This document shows positions 34,634 to 44,747 of a stretch of DNA of 64,000 nt, piece after piece. The notes below the pieces were generated by a model that was given only the letters and a program-made list of their open reading frames with translations, was not told where the DNA came from and ran no database searches. The stretch lies in the NCBI GenBank assembly GCA_947652605.1, contig OX393583.1, forward strand, positions 12,503,222-12,567,221, read 5' to 3'. The position numbers and the translations under genes are program-made. This DNA comes from Elmis aenea. Its lineage: Eukaryota; Arthropoda; Insecta; Coleoptera; Elmidae. Position 1 is the first letter of the stretch. Each line of letters begins with the position of its first letter.

Positions 34634-35086
34634 TTAAGAGGATTTCAAAAGTGTAAAAATATACAGGGTGTTCCATTTAAAAAAATCACATGTTCATATG
34701 TGCCGATCAAACAAAAAACCCTGTATATTTAAAAATAATTTTAGGTTATGTAGAAAATAGGTTCGCACAATATTTGTGTTAAATATTTTTTGATATTTTC
34801 GTTAACACGTTTACTGCCGAACTTATTTTGCTGGTGTTGAATCCAACGCCGGTGAGAGTTTGTCCATATTGGAATCATACCCAATATGAATTACATCCAA
34901 TAAGAATGTTTAGTTCAAAATTATTATGCGTGGTGCATTACTCACGCTGCCGGTCATCTATGACCACCACGGCACGGCGTAGGAGCGTACCAAAAGTAAT
35001 TTTACATCTAAAAATTATATAAGGTTAAAAAAAAATAATTCACACGGTAAAACGGTTAATTTCACAGTAAATACATTAGAATTTCA

Positions 35087-35688
35087 ACCCCCACAAGCAG
35101 TGGCGGAGTTGTGGGGGTACAGTTAAATAAATTTTATAAAAAACAAGTACGGCCCTGTTCAACATCAAACTCGAAATTGTTTTTGGGTAGAACATTTTAT
35201 TCTAAACAAAAAGTGTCTCTAGACTTTTCTTCGTATCTACCACCGTTTGGCGCGAAATTTGATTTATTTTATTATTCTCGCGAAAAATTTGCTCATAAGT
35301 TCTATCTAAAAATATTGCGAAAAGCTGAAAATGGCAAATTGCAGAATAAATGCTCATTAATCGTTAATTTAGCGGAAATTATTTTCTCATGATTAGCATG
35401 TTTTGTTATTAAAAACTGCAAAAATCGGTAATTACTTCTTTATTTCGAATATTAGCGATATTTTTAGATCGAATCTATGAGCAAATTTTTCGCGAGAATA
35501 GTAAAATAAATCGCGCCAAACGGTGTTAGATACAAAGAAAAATCGAAATACACTTTTTGTTTAAAATAAAATGTTACACCGAAAAACAATTTCAAGTTTG
35601 ATTTTGAACAGGGCCGTACTAGTTTTTTATAAAATTTATTGAAACTGAACCCCCACAACTCTGCCACTGGTTGCTTGTGGGGCTTGAT
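35087..35688. repeat. Palindrome inside the piggyBac copy
   Basis: Left arm cccccacaagcagtggcgg and right arm gccactggttgcttgtgggg pair over about 210 bases, around a 180-base loop. It probably inserted in or replaced the transposase body. Confidence 0.8.
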
Positions 35689-35934
35689 ATTCCCACCGAA
35701 TGTGGTAACATGTAAGGTGGTGCTGTATACCAAATTTGGTTTAAATATATCTACTGGTTGAGAAACGGTTAAACATTAGGTATCGTTATTTTTTCGAAAA
35801 TTTCAACACCCTGTATCTTTAAAAAGGAGGCGTTTATGAACCCATGTTGATATGGAATATTCGTTTTAAAATAAGTTTTTGTATCGACTGTAAAAAGTCC
35901 TACAAAAAAAGTGGACCACCCTGTAGATTACAAA

Positions 35935-36374
35935 CGCAGGCAAAGCTGCCGTCGATTTATCTGATCAAATGTCTGCATATTGCAACCCACTGAGAAAAAC
36001 TAAAATGGTACAGAAAACTTGCACTTGAGCTTTTACTTAACACTGTATAAAAACAAGGAGTAACACGTAATAAATCTATTACAATTGTTGAATTTAGAAA
36101 AAAATTAATTACGCGTATGACTCAGTGTCAAAATGAACCTCCTCGCCCGTTTCCTCCGTAGTTTTAAGGCCAAGACTGCGTCACGAAGGAGGGAGAAGCG
36201 TGTAAAGTCAGAAAATATTGCAAAAATTGTTACAAACATAATTTCAAAATACATGGTAGAACGGTAGCAAAAAATAGAACCAAAAAAGTGACAACATTTT
36301 GTGCCGATTGTGATGGCAAACCACACTTTTTTCTACCGTGTTTTAACAAATTACATCGCTTTATTTCTATTTGA
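35935..36374 (+). pseudogene. piggyBac transposase, C-terminal fragment
   Basis: The fragment starts AGKAAVDLSDQMSAYCNPLR (the conserved Asp-containing block before the C-terminus). It shifts frame near 36003, continues KWYRKLALELLLNTV and SITIVEFRKKLITRM, then, after several stops, a Cys-rich end: CKVRKYCKNC, CADCDGKP, LPCFNKLH, stop at 36372-36374. piggyBac transposases end in such a cysteine-rich domain, which binds the terminal repeats. The spacing supports the family firmly. At least three in-frame stops and one frameshift show it is dead. The catalytic Asp blocks upstream are lost. Confidence 0.85.
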
Positions 36375-36642
36375 TTTGTAATACTAAAAATAAAACTTTT
36401 GACATGTTCGTAGCTGCACCTATTGTTTTTAACCCCTATTTTCATATTAATTACATTTACAAAATCATAAACGCTATTATTTGCGTACTTAACGCATTTT
36501 TATTGAAGTCGGTTGCGCCGGTCATCTATGACCACCACGGCGCTACTGGAAGTTACAGTGCCGGTCATGTATGACCACCACGGCGGTAAACGTATTAATA
36601 AAGGAACTATCGAAGAATCTCAGGGTCGTGGTGCACCCTGTA

Positions 36643-37536
36643 TGTCCTGTTAATAATCTTCGTAAAACTTGGAAACCCAAAAACTTTTTTACAACTTCCA
36701 ATATTTAAAGAAATTAATAAAGTGTGTTCTAACAAAAACGAACTGGACTTTGACAACAAAACCCCAAACCTCAAATGGCAGGTAAACAACTAAATAAAGA
36801 AGTGGGGGATTTTGATTGTCACGGCCTACCACTTGTTTAACTCTCAATAAATTCAGATTGTTTATTGTATGTAGTATTGGCGGAAAGGGCAGTTTAACAT
36901 TGTTTACATTTTTCAAAATGAAGTGAGTAATGGATTATCGTACGAGTCGTGATGTTTGGCTATTTCCGTTCCAAGCGCACTTAAATTTCACGATAGCAAT
37001 AAATTCGTTCCTAATCATACGCGTGTATGTGTGTGGGTTACGCCATTATTCCTTCTAATAGTCGTGATAAACTCGTAAATAACGCGACTATGAAGTCATA
37101 GTCGACTTAAAGGCATAATTTAATGTCGTAATTACGGCGAAAATGTCGTAAAAATTTTTAAAAATTCACGTTTTATCGATGCCACTAAGACTTAACCTCA
37201 TTATGCATTGTTTATTGAGCTTTAATGGACAACGGTCGTCGTAAATTGTTTATTCGCCCAACATTTATGCAGCCCTTACGATTAATGTGCGGGCAGTTAC
37301 TGTTTTTTATGTAATCGCGTATCAGTCAGTTGTTCAATTAACAAAATAATTAGCTTTTCCTTGTCCATCATCGATGCCTTCAGCCACACACGCAAAAAGT
37401 TTAAAGTTTTATTGCTAGGTTCATGTTAATTATTCGCAGATTACAGAACTAATAGAAAATGAAAGTCACGGAACACAATGCAATTACAAAATGATCGTGC
37501 TAGTTTTTGTTTTAAGTTGTTAATCGAACGTAAGTG
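36643..37536. other. Unassigned
   Basis: Apparently unshared sequence with somewhat higher G+C after 36930. No ORF with recognisable content. Confidence 0.35.
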
Positions 37537-37538
37537 TA

Positions 37539-38760
37539 CAGGGTGGTCCAAATTCGATGGGATTGCATGGGTATCTCGGTTAATATTTAAGATAGAGAAA
37601 CGGTTAAATTACCAAAAATGTGCAGTTTTTTGAGACAAACTCAGAACCGTTTTCAAAAATATTCTATCATTTCCGGTTTTCGAGTTATCGAATAAAAAAT
37701 GTTTTTTTGTCATATTAATAATGTGTCATATCTCCGTTATTGTTGTAAATATCGAAAATATTTATTAAGATTATTTTTAGATATTTTTATGTTAAATTTA
37801 ATTATACTACAAAAAAAAAATACGCTCGCTGTTAAAAAGTTGTGACACAAAATTACCTTTTTTTAAATGGAAGCGATAGTTGGCTATGACCTATTTAAAT
37901 TCCTCATTTTTTTCTCATTTCAAATATATAAGGGTTGATGTATTTATCATCAACTATACGCAAGTTATGAGTGTTTTTTTGGTTTTTTTCTAAGAAAATC
38001 ATAGTAGGCTATGAAAACAAAAACCAAACAAGGTGTAAAACCTTACAAAACTCATGTGGTACAAGTTACCAAGGTTTTTTAATTTGTTGTGGAGATAAAC
38101 ATTGTAAATATTTGAAAATAAGAAAACAACGATATAGTCGGTATCAGCAGTAATGTAGGATATTGTTGTTTATCTTATGTTCAAAAAATTTCGTATTTAT
38201 CTCAGTAACAAATTAAAAAACCTTGGTAACTTGTACCACATGAGTTTTATAAGGTTTTACACCTTGTTTATTTTTTGTTTTCACAGCCTACTATGATTTT
38301 CTTTAAAAAAAAAAAACTAAAACACCTTCATAACTTGCGTATAGTTGATAATAAATACATCAACCCTTATATATTTGAAATGAGAAAAAAATGAGGAATT
38401 TAAATAGGTCATAGCCAACTATCGTTTCCATTTAAAAAAAGGTAAGTTTGTGTCATAACTTTTTAACAGCGAGCGTTAAATGTTTTTTTTAGTATAATCA
38501 AATTAAACATAAAAATATCCAAAAATAATCTTAATAAATATTTTTGATATTTACAACAATAACGGAGATATGACACATTATTATTATGACAAAAAAACAC
38601 TTTTTATTCGATAACTCGAAAACCGGAAATGATAGAATATTTTTGAAAACGGTTCTGAGTTTGTCTCAAAAAACTGCACATTTTTGGTAATTTAACCGTT
38701 TCTCTATCTTAAATATTAACCGAGATACCCATGCAATCCCATCGAATTTGGACCACCCTG
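37539..38760. mobile_element. Family P1, complete palindrome (reference copy)
   Basis: The whole 1222 bases form a near-perfect inverted repeat. The left arm starts CAGGGTGGTCCAAATTCGAT and the right arm ends with its exact complement. The centre of symmetry is near 38150. TA lies at 37537-37538 and 38761-38762. No protein is encoded. The arms contain their own smaller inverted segments (aacaaggtgtaaaacctta and complement). Confidence 0.95.
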
Positions 38761-39227
38761 TACAGGGTGGGCAAATTTCGATGTTTTCATAGGGAATCTC
38801 GGTAACCATAAGAGTTATGGAAAAACGGGCCCCGCTTCCACGATCTTTTTTCGAGAAAAAGTTTATGGTGAAAACTAAAATTGGTTATCGTCTTTTGTTT
38901 TCGAGTTATCGCCGATAACTCGATTTTTCGTTTTGTGACTATGTATATCTCGCTTGTTTATGAAATTAAAGAAAAATAATTTTGGCGTTCTACAGGCTAT
39001 TTTTTTGACTATTCCCCTCATGGTCATATAAACTGATATAAACCAATCACTTTGTCAAATTATAGTCACGCCTTAAAGTTTTGACCAATCACGTTCATTT
39101 TTAAGCGATAAAATCCCTAGGGATTTTTTCACCTCCAAAATAGCGAATCCCGTTGTCATGTCAATTATATCCTTAGCAACCTGGTTGTTTGTTTACAGAT
39201 GTTTGACAGTTGTAAAATATATTTAAG

Positions 39228-39549
39228 ATGAGCCGTTTTGGAATAACTTCCATAGAAGAAATACAAAAAACTGTTGCAAATATAACTCCCAAAAATACTG
39301 TTGCATCCAAAATGTCAATATGGAAACAATTTGAAAAATTTTGCAAGGAAAGGAGTTACGATTTAAATGCGCTACAGAGGTTAGTACGCTATCGAAAATG
39401 TTAACAAATAATAAACGAAAATTGTAATTATTTTTGGTATCTTATTTGGGAAATAGTCTAATCAAATATATTTCGGAACATTATTTTGCAGGAAAAATTT
39501 TAACTCAAGTTTGTTACTTATAGGTAACATCCCTCGACAAAATGAATGA
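39228..39549 (+). CDS. Possible two-exon gene, Crypton/KIAA1958-like N-terminus
   Basis: Exon 1 (39228-39379) starts at ATG and gives MSRFGITSIEEIQKTVANI, then KNTVASKMSIWKQFEKFCKE and SYDLNALQ. It ends AG before gttagt. An intron of 112 bases with a ttattttgcag acceptor leads to exon 2 (39492-39549), which keeps the frame and stops at a TGA, giving about 69 residues. The pattern 'TpKNTxxsxxsxWxxFxxFCxer' resembles the N-terminal core-binding helices of Crypton-type tyrosine recombinases and KIAA1958/ZMYM-like proteins. The catalytic part is absent, so it is either a truncated element or a small domesticated peptide. Upstream CCAAT boxes and tataaa-like sequence lie within 230 bases. Splicing is predicted, not shown. 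Confidence 0.4.
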
Positions 39550-39625
39550 CAAAATCCCTCGCCTTCGGCTCAGGATTTTGTCATGTCTTTTGTCTCAAGA
39601 TGTTACCAAAGTAACAAACTTTTGT
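39510..39625. repeat. Long hairpin with CCTCG...loop
   Basis: gtttgttactta..ggtaac and gttaccaaagtaacaaac pair, then atccctcgacaaaa with ttttgtctcaagat, then gacaaaatccctcg with ctcaggattttgtc, closing on ccttcgg. Nearly all 116 bases can fold. It overlaps exon 2 of the gene-like segment. Confidence 0.8.
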
Positions 39626-39837
39626 CAATAATTTTACCGGCAAAATAATGTTCCCTTAATATATTATAACTGATAAAAGTGCAGTGATTAGACAATTTTT
39701 CAAAAAAAAAATCGAAATTCGAGTTGTGACATAAAGTTGTATTTTTTTAAATGGAACCCATAGTTGGCTGTGGCATCACGAGAAAGAGGATTTTTTCTCC
39801 ATTCCAATAATATACATCATGTGAGGTCGGTTTATTA

Positions 39838-40260
39838 ATTTTCCTTACACCGTGTAAGTAATGCATCGATTGCAAAAATTCCAGGTTGTACTCCAAGGTT
39901 TCTTCTAGGCATGGTCTAAATTTAAGCGTTTTTTCTTCAAAAATGGCGGCGTTAGATAATATTAAGCATCACGATGAAAATCAAAGAATTTTCAAAAAAG
40001 TCCAAAAAACTAACAAATGACTGCATAGGTATAGGGAATGCTAATAAAAGTTCCTCTAAAATAACGCTTTAAATCCAAATACGCAATAAAAAATAGACCA
40101 TTGTATTTGAAATAAGAAAGTAGACGTCAACTTCCGGTATTTCCGTAAGTGTGGCCATCTTGAAAATATTTTCATTAAGCAGATCAGATGCCATCATGGT
40201 CATAACCCAAATTTCAGATCCATACCTTTTTTCATTCTTTATATATTTTTAAGTACCGGT
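39838..40260 (-). mobile_element. Family U element, copy 1
   Basis: It matches 48808-49221 in reverse (aagtaatgcatcgattgcaa, gcggcgttagataatatta, cttccggtatttcc). Confidence 0.75.
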
Positions 40261-41531
40261 CTCAATCAATCACGCGTGTATGTTCCTCTTTAGGATTGTA
40301 TATGTTTAGTATATTATCTTTGCGGCCATAAAAATAATTTTAATGTATTACGCTACATTAAATATCGTGTCGTCGAAATTAATTTACTGGCAAATTGTAA
40401 AAAAAATTGCGTCTACAATCCATTGTGGTTTTTGTTGGAGCGTTCTCTTTTAGTAATATATACGGTGATATTTTGTGTATGCAGAATGAGCTGATGGAAT
40501 TCGTAGATATGTCATATTATGAGTTTTTTGCTGCAGGTATCTGTTAGGTCCATTTTTGAGCGCTAATTAGGGACCATTTTTATGTAATATTTCCTCTGTT
40601 TAGTATTGCAAAAAATGCATTTATTTTAACAGACCACTTTATTAACATTTTTTAACTTTTTTAACGCTATTATAAGCACCGAATGTCTGTTCTCGTAAAT
40701 GGATATTTTTGTAATATATTTATTTATTTATTCAATAAGTGGAATAACCTTAAAGAACAGTTGAGGTTTATTAGGTATGTAAAAATTTTTAGTGAAAATA
40801 TTACTGTAACGGTCACTATTTGTCTAGAACAGAACAGTACATTTATGTTATTGTTTGTGATATGTTTATTAAAATAAATTATTAATATTTATTTGGTAAG
40901 TACAGTGACTGTGAACATATTCAAAGATAAGGTTTATTATATAAAGATATTTGTTTTTACAACTTTAATGACACGTTTTTTGTTACAAAAAATTATTTAC
41001 CTTTACATTCATCTTATAATGGCCACTGCATTTTCACACTAGACGAGAACGTGTAAGTTTTATGTGATTTATGCTTTGAAAAAAGCATTGAATACGTATT
41101 TTGTTGTAATAATTTCCATAATATTAAAATTAATCGCTTAGTTAAATGGAAATTATAGTGATTTGTTTATATTTATTGTAGTGCATTGGTTCTTCACTTA
41201 GCATAAATTATTTTATCAGTAATTTACTCGTTTTATGTAATTAGAAGTTAGCGGAACTTAGTGGAAGTCAGTGGAAGTCAGTGGAAGTTAGTGGAAGTAT
41301 TAGCTAAAATGGAAGTAGAGGTAGTGTACAAATTTCAAGAGCGGTGTACCCCTCGTGCTTCGTCAATTCCAAAGAGAAAGTAACTCACGAAAAGCAACAA
41401 AAAAAATCTTTTACTTTTATCACTTGCATACAAAATTAGAGTAAACTGACATATTTTAAATTCGGATGAAATGATGCTGTCCACTTCATGAATCGAAAAA
41501 ATTTTGCTATATTTTTTTAAGTCTGATTCCT
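40261..41531. other. Unassigned AT-rich region
   Basis: No supported gene. It includes a 10-bp tandem repeat (next entry). A short plus-strand frame starts at an ATG near 41308 (MEVEVVYKFQERCTPRASS) and stops after 24 codons; it is not assignable. Confidence 0.35.
41244..41299 (+). repeat. 10-bp tandem repeat, about 5.5 units
   Basis: Units gaagttagcg, gaacttagtg, gaagtcagtg, gaagtcagtg, gaagttagtg in a row. Confidence 0.9.
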
Positions 41532-42246
41532 TTACCCTCAGGAAGCAGATATGCCCCAACGTAACTCTAAACGGTAATCCGCTCCCACAAAGAGATGAGG
41601 TGAAGTATCTAGGAATCCACTTGGACAAAAGACTTACTTGGGCCAAACATATCTGGCTTAAACGACTCCAACTTGGACACATCTACCGAAAGATGTACTG
41701 GCTGATGAGCCAGCATTCTCACCTAGCAATGGAAAATAAGCTCTTGTTATACAAAGCCATACTCAAACCTGTATGGACTTACGGTCTACAGCTGTGGGGA
41801 TCTGCCAGCGAAACTAACATTCTGAGAATCCAACGATTCCAATCTAAAATTTTACGCAATATCTGTAATGCTCCATGGTACATACCAAACCACGTGATCC
41901 ATCGCGACTTACAAATGAAGACAGTCAAAGAAGAAATCTCATCTTTCAGCACCAAGTACCAGTCACGTCTAAGAAGCCACCCACACAACTAGCTGTGGAT
42001 CTCCTAACTGCGCCACCAACGAAAAGACTCAAGCGGTTCAACCCACTGGACTTGCCTCGGCGTAGTTAAGTAGCAACTAATAAACCATGTGGACATAAAT
42101 ATCAGTGAAAAGTGTTAAGGGTAACTATGGAAGCACGCCAGTGGGCTGGCTTCTACTATGACTTTGTGTTTGTGAGTTCGAATCAATAATATTGCTTATT
42201 GTCCTCCACGATAGCTTGCAATAATTCATGGATGGTAAAAAAAAAA
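41532..42246 (+). mobile_element. 5'-truncated Jockey retrotransposon insertion
   Basis: An RT tail, a 3' UTR and a short poly-A (about 42237-42246), flanked by the exact repeat TGATTCCT (41524-41531 and 42247-42254). This is a textbook target-primed insertion with 5' truncation. Confidence 0.9.
41535..42068 (+). pseudogene. Jockey RT, C-terminal domain
   Basis: The frame reads LRKQICPNVTLNGNPLPQ, VKYLGIHLDKRLTWAKHI, ENKLLLYKAILKPVWTYGLQ (with LWGSAS following) and ILRNICNAPWYIPNHVI. This is the diagnostic C-terminal region of Jockey-clade RT proteins. A stop at 41990-41992 interrupts it, after which LAVDLLTAPPTKRLKRFNP and DLPRRS continue to the usual end. The RT catalytic core is lost by truncation. 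Confidence 0.9.
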
Positions 42247-42254
42247 TGATTCCT

Positions 42255-42583
42255 GCGTTGAACGATTCAGGATTTGAATGATTCTATCGGTGCATTTTCC
42301 AGATTTGAACATTCCATATCTGCAACTGCATGTTTCAACTTTTCATGCGGCTTCCTATTTACAAGGTGGTAATAAACTTGGATTTCCGTTAAATCCAAAG
42401 TTACAGAATACTACACCTGCGGGTTAAATTCGAACACCCCTCGTATTTTCATTGATTATCTTTCGTTTCCATAGGTTTTAATTTTTGTGTTTTATTAAGC
42501 AAAACCGATTTTCGCACGTCGTTGAAGTTATAAAAATTAAACAAGTCACGGGTTTACACAATCTAAGTGCAATAAAGATGTTG
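42255..42583. other. Unassigned
   Basis: Continuation of the sequence interrupted by the Jockey insertion; no gene seen. Confidence 0.4.
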
Positions 42584-42585
42584 TA

Positions 42586-43867
42586 GGGGAGACCGGGGAT
42601 AAAAGTAACACGGGTAGGTTGTAACAGTGCCTATAGTTTCTTTAATTTTTGTTTTATATCGCCCTAAACGCTTTTGCAATGTTAAGTTGCATCCAGCTCC
42701 CTACCTACATTGCTAGTTTTCATCTGTCATAGAGGTTAACTTTTTGCCAGCGAGAGTCACTATTTTCCGCCTAAAAGTTACTGCGTTGTCTCATCCGTCG
42801 AGTAACTTTTAGGCGATCTCTAAAATAGGAACAAAAAAGTACCTATATTATTTTGTTCTAAATTTAGTTGGCTATTGGTGGATGCAATACAATTTGACGT
42901 TAGAATCGTGCTTAATTGTGGATTCCCTGAATTTTTTTTTGTGTACACTTGGGGTCAAAAGTAACAAAGTGTTACAACCAACCCCAATTAATGTTTTCAC
43001 TTGCAAATGTTCACTCTTAGCACATAATTGGTGGCTTTCTTCGTAGATGAGAATATACAAGAGTTGTCGGAATAATTTTCCAGTTTGTTGTATCTTTTTG
43101 ATTCACATTTTTAAATATGTAGGTACTTATAATCTTGGCAAACCTGGTAACTGCAGTCCCAAATTATTAAATTATAAAACTCAGTATATAATATCGGTTT
43201 AATGATGGAAATGTATGTAAAGCTAAATCATTTCTTAAAAAGCATTTTAAATTATAAAACCTATGTAAATTGGTAAGATCTGGTACTTTTGGTTTTCCTA
43301 CCAGCCGCCATTGTTTTTATTCTATTACCTTAATATTTATAACTTAATATAAACATAGCTTTAACCAACCCAACTTAACCTGACCCTCTTTTACTGATTT
43401 AATGAATGACGGTCAGTTTAAGGGCGGTTAGATTTTTTTTAAATAAAACAAACAGTTATTATGATGCAGTATAAATTTAATAATTTGGGACCGCCCTTAC
43501 CTGGTATGCCATATTTTTTTATTTTTTCATTTTGCTAATGTGTATTTTTGAATAAAATATTAATTTTGTTGATGAATACTAATATATTTACTCACTACTT
43601 ATGAGCTGTGTAAATTATTTTGCCGTTACAACTTACCCCAATCATTGTTACTTTTAGCCCCAACGTTGAGGTTGAAAGTAACAGCTGTCTTACTAAAGAA
43701 ATTTTTTTTCTCTAACAGTTGCTTTACGAAACACACGAAATAAATATCTTGGAAGCAAGACAAATGTCCAATCTATCATTAAACCAATTTGGATGTAAAA
43801 AATTTGTAATAATCTATGAGAAATTAAATAAAAACAAAAAAATGTTACTTTTATCCCCGGTCTCCCC
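42586..43867 (+). mobile_element. TA-flanked MITE with GGGGAGACCGGGG ends, copy 3
   Basis: Full-length, same orientation as copy 1, TA at 42584-42585 and 43868-43869. The conserved 62-codon frame is at 42872-43060 (minus). Confidence 0.9.
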
Positions 43868-43903
43868 TATTCCAAATACCAAAGTTTTAAACATTAACAG
43901 TTA

Positions 43904-44000
43904 TGAAGCCGCCATCGCACGGATCCGTCGTACGTATTTTATGTCCAACTTTGTGGTTGAGCAGATCATGAACGCTGGAGTAAAAAATCTGTCGATTTAA
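43904..44000 (+). CDS. Unidentified open segment, possible terminal exon
   Basis: Directly downstream of the MITE, a frame with GC-rich third positions reads YEAAIARIRRTYFMSNFV, then EQIMNAGVKNLSI, and stops at 43998-44000, followed by aaattaaag (weak polyadenylation-like). acattaacag just before could be a splice acceptor. I do not recognise it. Confidence 0.25.
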
Positions 44001-44590
44001 ATTAAAGTTTTGTTCTTGTTCGGAGGAGCGATTATATCTTCATACTTGTAGGTATCTCGTAATTTTCTAGGTTCGAGACTAAATTATGGAATACCGACCG
44101 ACGAGCGAGCTCACCGGTAGTAAAAATTCACCGTTTTGTAGGCATTTGGTAAAGCACAAAAAAGTTTAACTCATGCATGAAATTGTAAAGTACATCGGTT
44201 AAATTTATCTCTAAAACGTCTGCGCTGTCGCACTCTCGCTACCTGGAAACTCCGGTTTATTAGCCGAAGGTTCTGACGTGAGCACGACCATGTGAAGTCA
44301 AACTTATCGAATGTTCATTCATTACGACCACAAAAAAGATAATTTCCAACAGTGACTATGATCTTTTATATGCACCACCGTAAAGTCGTCCACTGTTTCA
44401 GAATGGGGAATTGACGTTATACCGTTGATTCTTTGTTCGAAAATGTGATCAAGTTATTGTGGGATTATTTTGTAGTTTGTATTGTGACGAATAATGGGCG
44501 GCCGCGAGCGGACGGGTTTAGGAAAATATGAAAATATTGCGTCGATTATTGTCTGCTAATTTACTTTACCACGTTCGAAAGCTCATACAT
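44001..44590. other. Unassigned
   Basis: No supported genes or shared repeats; moderate G+C at 44215-44300. Confidence 0.35.
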
Positions 44591-44591
44591 A

Positions 44592-44680
44592 CAGGCTGTC
44601 CCAGATAACACTACCAGCATGGGGATCTCGCTTATTATAAGAGATATAGGTTTGCTTAAATTAGATGAATTATTCCTAAG
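44592..44680 (+). mobile_element. Family V left end, host of the next hAT
   Basis: CAGGCTGTCCCAGATAACAC with gcatggggatctcgcttatt, as in the V palindrome. It is broken by the hAT at 44681. Confidence 0.6.
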
Positions 44681-44747
44681 TAGGGTTGCCAACTGTTGAG
44701 TACAACAACAACAATAAATTTATTTTCTTTATAAACTTATTCGTATA

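Larger units (their letters stand above)
34806..36594 (+). mobile_element. piggyBac element, degenerate
   Basis: Ends CACGTTTACTGCCG and cggcggtaaacgta are TIRs flanked by TTAA (34802-34805 and 36595-36598). The empty site in the sister palindrome reads ttcattaataaagg near 55865. Subterminal copies of ggtcatctatgaccaccacgg occur at 34946, 36511 and (variant) 36562. Part of the transposase survives at 35935-36374. Confidence 0.85.
33443..36640. mobile_element. Family T palindrome, copy 1, carrying two later insertions
   Basis: Left end CAGGGTGCACCATGACCCTG and right end cagggtcgtggtgcaccctg pair; TA flanks both. The arms match 54019-55911. Insertions at 34119-34633 and 34806-36594 both sit in TTAA sites that are single in the 54-kb copy. 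Confidence 0.85.
38763..39837. mobile_element. CAGGGTGGGC-ended element with inserted gene-like segment
   Basis: It starts CAGGGTGGGCAAATTTCG directly after the TA of the preceding element. The interior (about 39000-39660) differs in character: CCAAT motifs, a gene-like segment and a long hairpin. The right part resembles other TACAGGGTG family arms (catagttggctg). Limits of the inner segment are uncertain. Confidence 0.45.

Noticed and set aside
35111..35392. Plus-strand frame of 93 codons
   Set aside because: Lies in one arm of the 35087-35688 palindrome and is mirrored on the other strand by the second arm; not a gene.
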